Positions 26,678-34,863 of a stretch of 36,163 nt of DNA are shown here, one piece after another. The stretch is from Hyphomicrobium sp. GTDB lineage: Bacteria; Pseudomonadota; Alphaproteobacteria; Rhizobiales; Hyphomicrobiaceae. Position 1 is the stretch's first letter; the number at the start of each line of letters is the position of its first letter. The stretch spans positions 1-36,163 of the forward strand of contig JABFRT010000057.1 of NCBI GenBank assembly GCA_013141015.1, read 5' to 3'. A program made the translations under genes and the position numbers. The notes under the pieces were generated by a model. That model saw only the letters and a program-made list of their open reading frames with translations, was not told the origin of the DNA and did not search any database.

Positions 26678-28099
26678 GTGATCGACAGGTTGCATTTGAT
26701 CGTGGCCGCATTGGCAGTATCCGCAATCGCCGGCTTTGCGGCATGCGCGCCAGCCGTTGCCCAACAGAAGGTGCCGCCGCCATCGCGGGAAGCCGCGCAA
26801 TACTCGTTCGCACCAATCGTGCGCAAGGCCGCGCCCGCCGTCGTCAACGTTTACGTGCGCTCGCGCGTGCAGACCTTCAACTCGCCGTTTGCCGACGACC
26901 CGTTGTTCCGCCGCTTCTTTGGTGAAAGTTTTGGCCAGCCGTCAGAGCGGGTCATGAGTTCGCTCGGCTCTGGCGTGATCGTCAGCGCCGACGGCCTCGT
27001 TGTCACCAACACCCATGTCATTCGCGGGCGCGGCGAAACGGAAGTGCGCATTGCGCTCGCCGATAAGCGCGAGTTCGACGCCAAGGTGATCGCGCAGGAT
27101 GACAAGACCGACATCGCCGTGTTGAAAATCGAGAACGGTGACGGCCGCTTCCCGACGCTCGATTTCGAAGATTCCGACAGCCTCGAAGTCGGCGATATGG
27201 TGTTGGCTATCGGCAACCCGTTCGGCGTCGGCCAGACGGTGACCAGCGGCATCGTCTCGGCCTTGTCGCGCTCCGAGATCGGCCATTCGGACAGCCAGGT
27301 TTTCATTCAGACAGACGCCGCGATCAATCCCGGCAACTCGGGCGGTGCACTGGTCGATATGTCGGGCCGCCTGGTTGGCATCAATACGATGATATTCTCC
27401 AAAACCGGCGGCTCGGTCGGCATCGGTTTTGCGATCCCCTCGAACCTTGTCAAAGTGTACGCGGAAAGCGCCGCCTCAGGCCGCAAGGTCGAGCGCCCGT
27501 GGCTTGGCGCCAAGCTCGAAGCGGTGACCCGCGAGTATGCCGAGGGCCTAGGCCTTGCGCGCGTTGCCGGCGCTGTCGTCACGCGCATCACCGATAAAGG
27601 GCCAGCGGCCAACGCCGGGCTTGAACCCGGCGACGTGATCACCAGCGTGGATGGCGTCGAAGTTGTCGATGCGCGCAGCGTATTCTATCGCCTGACCACC
27701 AAAGGCGTCGGGCAAAGCGCAAAGTTGACCCTGTTGCGCAAGGGTAAGCCAATTGATGTTTCGATTGCTTTGCTTGCGCCACCGTCGGCTGGCAAGGAAG
27801 ACGTCAAGAATTTGTCGGGCAATCACCCGCTCGACGGCGCCCGCGTCTCCAACATTCTGCCGGGTTTGGCGGACGAAATGAACCTCGATGAAACCGGCGG
27901 CGTGGTCATTCTTTCGGTGCGTAACGGATCGGCGGCACAGAGCCTGGGCTTCAAGGCTGGCGATATCATTGTGGCCGTCAGCGGCGCCGATGTTGCGACC
28001 GTCACTGAAATCGAGACGGCGTTGGCCAAGCGCCAGCGGCTGTGGCAGATTTCCGTTAAACGCGGCGAGCGCGTGCTGCAGCTTCAGGTTCCAGGTTAG
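26678..28099 (+). CDS. Do-like (DegP/DegQ family) periplasmic serine protease
   Basis: 473 aa from the GTG at 26678, chosen because AGGAG is seven bases upstream and a signal peptide follows at once (LIVAALAVSAIAGFAACAPAVAQQ). Longer in-frame starts lie in non-coding-like sequence. The trypsin-like domain has His113 in VVTNTHVIRG, Asp145 in KTDIAVLKI and Ser221 in NPGNSGGALVD. Two PDZ domains follow (about 285-370, GPAANAGLEPGDVITSVDGV, and 385-470, GSAAQSLGFKAGDIIVAVSGAD). It degrades or holds misfolded envelope proteins. The next gene starts four bases after its stop. Confidence 0.95.
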   Translation: MIDRLHLIVAALAVSAIAGFAACAPAVAQQKVPPPSREAAQYSFAPIVRKAAPAVVNVYVRSRVQTFNSPFADDPLFRRFFGESFGQPSERVMSSLGSGVIVSADGLVVTNTHVIRGRGETEVRIALADKREFDAKVIAQDDKTDIAVLKIENGDGRFPTLDFEDSDSLEVGDMVLAIGNPFGVGQTVTSGIVSALSRSEIGHSDSQVFIQTDAAINPGNSGGALVDMSGRLVGINTMIFSKTGGSVGIGFAIPSNLVKVYAESAASGRKVERPWLGAKLEAVTREYAEGLGLARVAGAVVTRITDKGPAANAGLEPGDVITSVDGVEVVDARSVFYRLTTKGVGQSAKLTLLRKGKPIDVSIALLAPPSAGKEDVKNLSGNHPLDGARVSNILPGLADEMNLDETGGVVILSVRNGSAAQSLGFKAGDIIVAVSGADVATVTEIETALAKRQRLWQISVKRGERVLQLQVPG

Positions 28100-28102
28100 G
28101 TT

Positions 28103-28492
28103 ATGCAATTCCTGCTTGCCGGTGCGCTTTATTTTGGCCTGACCTACGCGGCGGGCTTTGCATGCGGGGCGGTGCGCGAAACCTTTGTCGTGCCAAGGCT
28201 TGGCCAATTCACCGCGACGCTGATCGAATTACCGGTGATGCTGGCGGCGACGTACTTCGCCGCGCGGTTTGTCATCGGCCGGATGGAGCCGCGGCCGAAC
28301 ATGGTTGACCGGGCGGTCATCGGCGCTACCGGTTTTGTCTTGCTGATGGCAGCGGAGGCGATCTTTGCCGGGCTCTTGCGCGGCTGGACGTTCGCTGAGT
28401 GGCTTGCCCATTTGCAAACGGCTGACGGCGCGTTGTCACTTGTCATGTTCGGGCTGTTTGGCGTTATGCCAATGCTGGTCCGGCGCGCCTGA
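28103..28492 (+). CDS. Conserved hypothetical membrane protein
   Basis: 129 aa with four hydrophobic segments (FLLAGALYFGLTYAAGFACG, FTATLIELPVMLAATYFAARFV, RAVIGATGFVLLMAAEAIFAGLLRG, LSLVMFGLFGVMPMLV). The ATG follows the protease stop by three bases, and CAGGTT at the end of the protease gene could act as its ribosome-binding site, so it is likely co-translated with the protease. No function is recognised. Confidence 0.8.
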   Translation: MQFLLAGALYFGLTYAAGFACGAVRETFVVPRLGQFTATLIELPVMLAATYFAARFVIGRMEPRPNMVDRAVIGATGFVLLMAAEAIFAGLLRGWTFAEWLAHLQTADGALSLVMFGLFGVMPMLVRRA

Positions 28493-28603
28493 GGCGGGCC
28501 GCCGTTTACCTTGCTCACCCTCCAGCCAAATTGTCAGTCGACAAGCTGACACATTGCTGGTCAACGATAGCCCTAGGGAATTTAACAGGGTGTGGAGTGC
28601 GTA

Positions 28604-29251
28604 ATGTCCGACAATAACGGCGTGCTGGTGATTGGCTCTGAAGCGGTGTTGACGGGAACCGTGTCCGGCGCCCGCCGCGTCGAAGTCTACGGCACGATTG
28701 ATGGCGGAGTAGCCGCCGGTGATGTGACTGTTCGCGATGGCGGCAAAGTCAGCGGATGGATCAAATCCGACACCTCGACCGTGGAAGGCGTTCTTAAAGG
28801 TGACGTGCGCGTGCAGCAGCTGATCACCATCCGCGCGACCGGCAATGTCAGCGGCAATGTCAAATACGGGCGGCTTGCGATGGACGAGGGCGCGGAACTG
28901 GCCGCCAGCGTGCGCAACGTGCCGCCGTCGATTGGTGGCGATCTCGATCTCGCCGTTTCGCGTGGCCGCACGGTTCGCATTACGCCCGCCGATTTGTCGG
29001 CCATTGATCCCGACGACGCGCCCGCGACATTGACGTTCGCGGTTTCCAACGTGACCGGCGGCATGATCACGCAATCAGGCGCGCCGGGCCTGGCCGTTGA
29101 CAGCTTCACGCAAGCCGATCTGCTGGCTGGCCGCGTGCATTACGCGCACGATGGCAGCGATGCGGCCGTCAGCCAATTCGACGTCATCGTCACCGATGCG
29201 GCGGGCGCGACCTCCGGCGCTGCTCAAACCGTTCGCGTCGCGGTGCGGTAA
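28604..29251 (+). CDS. Bactofilin fused to a CSPG/cadherin-like domain
   Basis: 215 aa from the ATG at 28604, with GGAG seven bases upstream. Residues about 8-100 are a bactofilin beta-helix (VLVIGSEAVLTGTVSGARRVEVYGTIDGGVAAGDVTV, then GNVSGNVKYGRLAMDEGAELAASVR). Residues about 103-215 match CSPG/cadherin-like repeats: VPPSIGGDLDLAVSRGRTVRITPADLSAIDPDDAPATLTFAVSN, then FTQADLLAGRVHYAHDGSDAAVSQFDVIVTDAAGA. Bactofilins polymerise into cytoplasmic or membrane-associated scaffolds; CSPG repeats usually occur in surface proteins. No signal peptide is seen, so the CSPG part would be cytoplasmic unless exported otherwise. Confidence 0.85.
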   Translation: MSDNNGVLVIGSEAVLTGTVSGARRVEVYGTIDGGVAAGDVTVRDGGKVSGWIKSDTSTVEGVLKGDVRVQQLITIRATGNVSGNVKYGRLAMDEGAELAASVRNVPPSIGGDLDLAVSRGRTVRITPADLSAIDPDDAPATLTFAVSNVTGGMITQSGAPGLAVDSFTQADLLAGRVHYAHDGSDAAVSQFDVIVTDAAGATSGAAQTVRVAVR

Positions 29252-29302
29252 GGGCTGTTTTTAAAGCATCTTTTGGGTTCGCTGCATCTTTCGCTGCATC
29301 GC

Positions 29303-29479
29303 CATTCCGGCGTCGCGAGGCGATCGCGCGGGACGCGCGACAGGCCGGAACCCAGACAAGCTTCAATACGACGGCCAGTGCGGCATCCTTGAGATATAGC
29401 CTCGTTGTCCGTGGGGATGTTTGTCTGGGTTCCGGCCTGCGATGGCCTTGCCATCGTCGCGTGCCGCGACGCCGGAATG
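29303..29479. repeat. 177-bp nested palindromic intergenic element
   Basis: Two perfect nested inverted repeats: CATTCCGGCGTCGC (29303-29316) with its complement at 29466-29479, and a 19-bp arm at 29341-29359 (CAGGCCGGAACCCAGACAA) with its complement at 29421-29439. It sits between the convergent bactofilin and regulator genes. Short elements with these ends are dispersed in many Alphaproteobacteria. No transposase is inside. It may double as a terminator. Confidence 0.85.
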
Positions 29480-29496
29480 ACGAGCCGCAGCAGACA

Positions 29497-30276
29497 TCAC
29501 CCCGCCAAAAAGGCCGCGAAATTGTCGGACAAGGTTTTGCGCAGCAGAGCGCTGTAGCTGGCGTGTGCCGGGTGGCTCGGCGCAATCCGTCCGTAATGCA
29601 CTTTGGCCGCGAGATCGCGCACGGCCTTCATCACGATCGGCGTCGCAACAGGCGAGAGATGCGCGCCGCGCCCTGATTGCAGTGTGGTCAATAGGCCGTG
29701 CATTTCGCCTTGAATGGTCGGCTTCGCGACAACGATCATGCGGTGCTGGCCGTGCCGGTTGGTGACCAGATAAATATGGCCCGATTGATGCGGCACGGCG
29801 ACGGAGCCAAACTGCGCGTAGTCCTTGTCGGTGCGTTCGAGTTCGCGGAACACCAGCGTCGATGTTGCGTCGTCCCATGAGATGTCAGTGCGATAAGCGT
29901 AAACCGCGCCGCGCTCGCCGAACGACGGGCGCAACGTCAGATACGATCCCTCGAGCCAGCTGACGGCTGCGCGATTGTAATTGCCGAGGCCATCGGGCGC
30001 GGTGCCGTTGTTCGCGTCAGGCGCGTGGCCGTTGTTGCCGTTGAGGGGGGTGCGATCCAGCAACTTGGCGCCAAGCCCTTCTTCCAAGCGCACAATGGTG
30101 CCGAGCGTGAACGCGCGCCGCCCGGCGAGCACTTTTTCAAGCGTTGAAATCGATATCTTGCTGGCGTCCGCAAGCGCCTGCCGGGTCATGCGCCGCCGCG
30201 CCAGTTCCTCGCGCACGCGGTTCGACAAGGTCTCGCTATCGAAGCCGGAGAAATTGCGCAGTTTCGATGTGCTCAT
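29497..30276 (-). CDS. XRE-type helix-turn-helix transcriptional regulator
   Basis: 259 aa from the ATG at 30276, chosen because the helix-turn-helix follows soon after and GGGGA precedes it; a longer open frame upstream is not credible. Residues 20-75 are the DNA-binding domain (LSNRVREELARRRMTRQALADASKISISTLEKVLAGRRAFTLGTIVRLEEGLG). The rest (about 100-259) is a separate sensing-type domain with no family recognised (AVSWLEGSYLTLRPSFGERGAVYAYRTDISWDDATSTLVFRE, then GQHRMIVVAKPTIQGEMHGLLTTL). It lies divergent to the genes at 30459. Confidence 0.82.
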   Translation of the reverse strand: MSTSKLRNFSGFDSETLSNRVREELARRRMTRQALADASKISISTLEKVLAGRRAFTLGTIVRLEEGLGAKLLDRTPLNGNNGHAPDANNGTAPDGLGNYNRAAVSWLEGSYLTLRPSFGERGAVYAYRTDISWDDATSTLVFRELERTDKDYAQFGSVAVPHQSGHIYLVTNRHGQHRMIVVAKPTIQGEMHGLLTTLQSGRGAHLSPVATPIVMKAVRDLAAKVHYGRIAPSHPAHASYSALLRKTLSDNFAAFLAG

Positions 30277-30458
30277 GAAATCCCCGCGACGCGGCCCCAG
30301 ACCCGCCGCCTCACATATCCGCACAAGACCGGCGGAAACAAGGCTCCAGCGGCGGATGGGTGATGGAAATCCCCGGTTTTTCCAGTGCCAAGGCGAACGC
30401 CGCGCGGTCACACTCAGGATGCGGCTCACTGAGGGCCGCGTTTCCCTGAGGTGCCCCT

Positions 30459-30695
30459 ATGACGTCCCCGGCGCTGCGATTGGTTCCAGACATCCCTGAC
30501 AGCGGTCCGTTCCCCCTCGGACCCGCTTGTCTCGAAAGTGCGCGCGATCCCCGTTGCGCCGCTTTCGTACTGGCCCTGATCGCAGCGTCGCCCGTCAACG
30601 AGCGGCTCGCGGTGTGCGATTTCGCGCGGCGGTTGTCGACGCAACGGATTTGCCGGTGTGGATCCTACGTTTTGAAGGCCACGACCAATCTATGA
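30459..30695 (+). CDS. Possible small gene coupled to the next membrane protein
   Basis: 78 aa. GAGGT lies seven bases before the ATG, and its stop overlaps the next start as ATGA, which together suggest a real gene. The sequence is a Pro-rich start, a short helix (CAAFVLALIAAS) and a Cys/Arg-rich end (CDFARRLSTQRICRCGSY). No family is recognised. A longer frame from 30527 in another frame overlaps it, and that is why the call is tentative. Confidence 0.45.
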   Translation: MTSPALRLVPDIPDSGPFPLGPACLESARDPRCAAFVLALIAASPVNERLAVCDFARRLSTQRICRCGSYVLKATTNL

Positions 30696-31315
30696 GTGGT
30701 CATCACCAACTAGGTCCGGAGACAAGGCTCTCTTTTGGAAGTGCAACGCTGAAATTGCTTGTCGCAACTCTGGTCGGCTATGCAGTGCTGCTGCCAACTC
30801 AAGTCTCTGAAGCTGGTCCATTCGCCATTTTCGGCATTCTGGGCTGGCCAATCTTGGCGCCATATGCTTTTGCCAATGCGCTTCAAACATTCCCCGATAT
30901 ACTTCTCGTCCCGGCTGCGATTGCGTCTGTATTTGGATTGGTCGTGGCATTCTATGCCATGAAACAAGAGCGCCGAGCGTGGCGACTGTTCTGGCCGGCA
31001 TTGAGTGTGATCGCTTGGCTGATCGCGTTTCTCAGCGTGGCCCAGGTCCTTTTCAACATCAATCTGCAGCGTGCTGCATTCAAACTCGCGCCAGATTGCC
31101 TCGACGCCGGCTCGATCATTCATGCGCTGGCGATATCAGGGGCCGAGTACCAATGGCATCTCCATGCAGGCGCACGAAAAGGTGACGCTCTCTACGGCTG
31201 GAGTTTTCGCCAATTGGACTTTTACCGGATCCCGGATGCGGCCGTCTCGAATGTCGGTTCGCCCCGCGGAGCAATTGGACAATTCCCAAGTTGTTACGAC
31301 GTAAAGCCAAAGTAG
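30692..31315 (+). CDS. Hypothetical membrane protein
   Basis: 207 aa from the ATG at 30692. Four membrane helices are visible in the first 130 residues (LKLLVATLVGYAVLLP, FAIFGILGWPILAPYAFANAL, ILLVPAAIASVFGLVVAFYAM and FWPALSVIAWLIAFLSVAQVLFNI). A hydrophilic C-terminal domain follows with GAEYQWHLHAGARKGDALYGWSFRQLDFYRIPDAA. An upstream extension of the frame to 30527 has a basic, shadow-like composition. No family is recognised. The next gene begins 13 bp after its stop. Confidence 0.7.
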   Translation: MSGHHQLGPETRLSFGSATLKLLVATLVGYAVLLPTQVSEAGPFAIFGILGWPILAPYAFANALQTFPDILLVPAAIASVFGLVVAFYAMKQERRAWRLFWPALSVIAWLIAFLSVAQVLFNINLQRAAFKLAPDCLDAGSIIHALAISGAEYQWHLHAGARKGDALYGWSFRQLDFYRIPDAAVSNVGSPRGAIGQFPSCYDVKPK

Positions 31316-31328
31316 CAGGAGATATGTT

Positions 31329-33044
31329 TTGCGTATTCTCATCATCAACCCGCCGCATGAGGCGATCGGGTCGCGGATGCCGGGCGAGATGTTGCCGCCG
31401 CTTGGCTTGCTCGCGATTGGCGGACCGTTGATCGACGACGGTCACGTCGTGCAAATGATTGACGGCGATGTGGATAATACACCGCTTGATGAAATTGCGA
31501 ACGCCGCCGCCGCGCGCGCTCCCGACGTAATACTGATCGGTCACAACGGCTCGACGTCGGCGCATCCAATCGTGGTCGCGCTGTTGCGCCAACTAAAACC
31601 GATGCTGCCTGACGCTGTGATCATCTACGGCGGCGTGTTCCCGACGTATCACTGGCAGGAATGCCTCGACGAATTGCCCGAAGTCGATCTGATCGTGCGT
31701 GGCGAGGGCGAGGAAACCACGCGGCTGGTTATGCGCGCGCTCAAGCACATGAGCCGTCGCCACAAATCCGCAGACCGCGATGATGTCCTTCTCCCTCGGG
31801 GAGAAGGTGGCCACACGGCGCGGAGCGCCAAACTCATGTGGCCGGATGAGGGGGCTTCGTGCGGATTGGAAATGCTCGATTCCAAGCCCCCTCACCCCGG
31901 CCCTCTCCCCGAGGGGAGAGGGGGCGCAGCAGTGCGGCTTGCTGCATGTGAGGCAGAATTCGAAAAAGTCCCCGGCATCGCGTTCCGCCGCAACGGCGTA
32001 CCCTATGCGACGCCGCCAGCGCCGATGATCCAGAACCTCGACGATTACCGCGTCGGCTGGGAGCTGATCGATCACGCCCGCTATTCCTATTACGGCGGCA
32101 AACGCGGCGTCGTCATGCAGTTCTCGCGCGGCTGCCCGCATCTGTGCAGTTATTGCGGACAACGCGGGTTCTGGACACGCTGGCGGCATCGCGATCCCAA
32201 AAAGTTTGCTGCAGAGATCGGCCGCCTCTATCGCGAGCACGGCGTGACCTTCATTTCGCTCGCCGATGAAAACCCGACCACGTCCAAGAAAGTCTGGCGC
32301 GACTTGCTGAAAGCCATCATTGCTGAGAACGTGGCGATTGAAATGATTGGCACCTTGCGCGCGGATGATATCGTGCGCGACGGCGATATTCTGCATCTCT
32401 ATCGCAAAGCCGGCTTCGTACGCTTCCTGATCGGCATGGAACACACCGACGCGCTGACGCTCGAGAAAATCCGCAAGGGCGGCGCGACCAAGACTGACCG
32501 CGAGGCGATCCGGCTGCTCCGGCGCAACGGCATTCTTTCGCTGTGCTCTTACGTTGTCGGGTTCGAGGATGAAACGCTGTGGGACTATCTGCGCGCGTTC
32601 CGGCAACTGCTGGTCTACGACCCCGATCAGATCATCACGCTGTACGTCACGCCGCACCGCTGGACGCCGTTCTTCCGCGAGGCCAAAGACCGGCGCGTCA
32701 TACAACTTGACCAGAGGCGTTGGGACTACAAAAATCAGGTTCTCGAAAACAAGCACCTCGCGCCCTGGGTGACGTTCTTGTGCATCAAGGCGCTCGAAGT
32801 GCTGGTGCAGGCCCGCCCCAAAGCCTTGATGCGCACGTATTTGCATCCTGACCGCGTGGCGCGTGCGGGCATGCAGTGGTACAGACGCATCGGCCGCCGC
32901 GTGTGGCTCAATGAGGTTTGGTGGTTCTTGTTTCGCGACCGTTTCGTCAAACGCGGGCCCACGCTCGAGGCTTTCTGGGGCGCACCGCAAGACGCCGCGC
33001 AGGAGGCGTTGAAGGTGGTGCGGGTAGAAAGTAAAGCGGCGTAG
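31329..33044 (+). CDS. B12-binding radical SAM protein, BchE-like
   Basis: 571 aa starting with TTG; AGGAG is seven bases upstream and [16 protein letters not shown] is the family start. The N-terminal cobalamin-binding-type domain ([40 protein letters not shown]) is followed by the radical SAM domain with the [4Fe-4S] cysteines at 269, 273 and 276 (CPHLCSYC). The whole resembles the Mg-protoporphyrin IX monomethyl ester anaerobic cyclase BchE as found in Methylobacterium-like bacteria. Residues about 152-200 are an in-frame palindromic repeat. No other chlorophyll gene is in the window, so the reaction may be different. It lies 65 bp before the ABC ATPase gene, perhaps in one operon. Confidence 0.85.
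   Translation: MRILIINPPHEAIGSRMPGEMLPPLGLLAIGGPLIDDGHVVQMIDGDVDNTPLDEIANAAAARAPDVILIGHNGSTSAHPIVVALLRQLKPMLPDAVIIYGGVFPTYHWQECLDELPEVDLIVRGEGEETTRLVMRALKHMSRRHKSADRDDVLLPRGEGGHTARSAKLMWPDEGASCGLEMLDSKPPHPGPLPEGRGGAAVRLAACEAEFEKVPGIAFRRNGVPYATPPAPMIQNLDDYRVGWELIDHARYSYYGGKRGVVMQFSRGCPHLCSYCGQRGFWTRWRHRDPKKFAAEIGRLYREHGVTFISLADENPTTSKKVWRDLLKAIIAENVAIEMIGTLRADDIVRDGDILHLYRKAGFVRFLIGMEHTDALTLEKIRKGGATKTDREAIRLLRRNGILSLCSYVVGFEDETLWDYLRAFRQLLVYDPDQIITLYVTPHRWTPFFREAKDRRVIQLDQRRWDYKNQVLENKHLAPWVTFLCIKALEVLVQARPKALMRTYLHPDRVARAGMQWYRRIGRRVWLNEVWWFLFRDRFVKRGPTLEAFWGAPQDAAQEALKVVRVESKAA
31787..31922 (+). repeat. Palindromic element inserted in frame in the radical SAM gene
   Basis: Stems CCTTCTCC/GGAGAAGG (31787-31807), GAGGGGGCTT/AAGCCCCCTC (about 31848-31893) and CCCTCTCCCC/GGGGAGAGGG (31901-31922) match the nnr copy at 21093-21204. 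Here it is read one base over, as [12 protein letters not shown] instead of [11 protein letters not shown]. Confidence 0.88.
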
Positions 33045-33109
33045 CCGGTGTGCTTACCCGCGCGCGTGCGCCCTTGAGCTTTGCGGCCGCCTCGCCTAAG
33101 TCTCAGAGC

Positions 33110-34036
33110 ATGACCCCAATCGTCTCGATCAAGAATCTGTCGAAGACCTATGCCTCAGGCTTCGATGCGCTCAAAAATATCAACATCGACATCGCACGCG
33201 GCGAAATCTTCGCGCTGCTCGGGCCAAATGGCGCGGGCAAGACCACGCTGATCAACATCGTCTGCGGCATCGCCAACCGCACCTCGGGCGACATTCAAGT
33301 CGATGGCCGCGATATTGTCCGCGACTACCGGATCGTGCGCGCCATGATCGGGCTGGTGCCCCAGGAACTTTCAACAGATATGTTCGAGACGGTTTTCAAT
33401 ACCGTCAGTTTCAGCCGCGGGCTGTTTGGCAAGCCGCGCAATCCGCAGATAATCGAGAAGGTCCTGCGCGATCTCTCGCTGTGGGACAAGAAGGACAACC
33501 GCATCATGACCCTGTCGGGCGGCATGAAGCGGCGCGTGTTGATTGCCAAAGCGCTGTCGCACGAACCCTCAATACTGTTTCTTGATGAGCCGACGGCGGG
33601 CGTTGATGTCGAATTGCGCAAGGATATGTGGGGCGTGGTTCGCGCCTTGCGCGCGTCCGGCGTGACCGTAATCCTGACCACGCACTACATCGAAGAAGCC
33701 GAGGAAATGGCAGACCGCGTCGGCGTGATCGCCAAGGGCGAGCTTATCCTTGTTGAAGACAAGGTTGAGCTGATGCGCAAGCTCGGCCAGAAAAAAATGG
33801 TGCTCGACCTGCAAGTCCCGCTCGACGCTGTGCCAGCTTCTCTGGCCGCGCATGGCCTTGAACGCGCCGATAGCGGCAACAAGCTGATCTTCCACTACGA
33901 CACGCGCTCGGACCGCACCGGCATCACCGCGCTGCTCAACGATTTGCGCGACGCAGGCCTTGCGTTCAAGGATTTGACCACCACGCAAAGCTCGCTTGAG
34001 GATATCTTTGTCGAACTCGTCAGGAATTCGAAATGA
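33110..34036 (+). CDS. ABC transporter ATP-binding protein (YadG-like)
   Basis: 308 aa from the ATG at 33110; an earlier in-frame start at 33050 lacks family similarity. Walker [10 protein letters not shown] is at 38-46, Q-loop in LVPQELS, signature LSGGMKRR at 135-142, Walker B ILFLDEP at 155-161 and H-loop His192. It belongs to the ABC-2 drug/lipid/polysaccharide exporter type. The C-terminal 90 residues ([18 protein letters not shown]...[17 protein letters not shown]) are the usual accessory domain. The stop overlaps the permease start by four bases (ATGA). Confidence 0.94.
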   Translation: MTPIVSIKNLSKTYASGFDALKNINIDIARGEIFALLGPNGAGKTTLINIVCGIANRTSGDIQVDGRDIVRDYRIVRAMIGLVPQELSTDMFETVFNTVSFSRGLFGKPRNPQIIEKVLRDLSLWDKKDNRIMTLSGGMKRRVLIAKALSHEPSILFLDEPTAGVDVELRKDMWGVVRALRASGVTVILTTHYIEEAEEMADRVGVIAKGELILVEDKVELMRKLGQKKMVLDLQVPLDAVPASLAAHGLERADSGNKLIFHYDTRSDRTGITALLNDLRDAGLAFKDLTTTQSSLEDIFVELVRNSK

Positions 34037-34794
34037 ACCTTACGTCAGTCGCCGCGATCTACAACTTTGAAATGGCGCGGGCGCGGCGCACCTTGATGCA
34101 AAGCATTTTCTCGCCGGTTCTCTCGACTGCGCTCTATTTTATTGTGTTTGGATCGGCGATCGGCAGCCGGATCACCGAGGTTGATGGCATCGCCTATGGC
34201 GCCTTCATCGTGCCCGGCCTAATCATGCTGCAAATCCTGACGCAAAGTATTTCCAACGCCTCGTTCGGCATTTACTTCCCCCGCTTCACCGGCACGATCT
34301 ATGAACTATTGTCAGCTCCAATCTCGCCGTTTGAAATTGTTCTTGGATACGTCGGCGCGGCGGCAACCAAATCGCTGATTTTGGGGCTGATCATCCTCGC
34401 GACGGCGCACCTGTTCGTGCCGATCCACATTGCGCATCCGTTTTGGATGCTGGCGTTCCTGGTGCTGACCTGCGTGACGTTCAGCCTGTTTGGATTTCTG
34501 ATCGGGCTGTGGGCTGACGGCTTTGAGAAGCTGCAGCTCATTCCCTTGCTCATCATCACGCCGTTGACGTTCCTTGGTGGTACTTTCTATTCGATTCAGA
34601 TGCTGCCCGAGTTCTGGCAGACGGTGTCGCTGTTCAATCCTGTAGTCTATTTGATCAGCGGGTTCCGCTGGAGCTTTTTCGAAATGGCGGACGTGAGCGT
34701 GACCACCAGCTTGGCGATCACGCTGGCTCTCCTGTCGATCTGCATGGGGGCCGTGTGGGTAGTCTTCAAAACCGGATACCGGCTGAGGGCGTGA
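34033..34794 (+). CDS. ABC-2 type permease (YadH-like)
   Basis: 253 aa with about six membrane helices. The conserved features are [35 protein letters not shown] at the start and [29 protein letters not shown], then [41 protein letters not shown]. It forms an exporter with the ATPase encoded just before it. The cargo is unknown; co-location with the radical SAM gene suggests, without proof, a modified lipid or metabolite. Confidence 0.93.
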   Translation: MNLTSVAAIYNFEMARARRTLMQSIFSPVLSTALYFIVFGSAIGSRITEVDGIAYGAFIVPGLIMLQILTQSISNASFGIYFPRFTGTIYELLSAPISPFEIVLGYVGAAATKSLILGLIILATAHLFVPIHIAHPFWMLAFLVLTCVTFSLFGFLIGLWADGFEKLQLIPLLIITPLTFLGGTFYSIQMLPEFWQTVSLFNPVVYLISGFRWSFFEMADVSVTTSLAITLALLSICMGAVWVVFKTGYRLRA

Positions 34795-34806
34795 CGGCAA
34801 CGCCAA

Positions 34807-34836
34807 GCCGCCCCTCCATGCATCCGGAAGGGCGGC
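34807..34836. terminator. Hairpin between permease and RTX genes
   Basis: GCCGCCC (34807-34813) pairs with GGGCGGC (34830-34836), with TCC/GGA inside. It lies in the 69 bp between the convergent stops. It has no T run on either strand, so termination is only likely. Confidence 0.4.
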
Positions 34837-34863
34837 ACGCGGCTCACAGCCGGCGCTCAGGAA

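Noticed and set aside
31787-31922. Possible frameshift or pseudogene in the radical SAM gene
   Set aside because: The insertion keeps the frame and both flanking domains are intact.
31593-32990. 465-codon open frame antisense to the radical SAM gene
   Set aside because: It mirrors a gene with clear catalytic motifs and has no ribosome-binding site.
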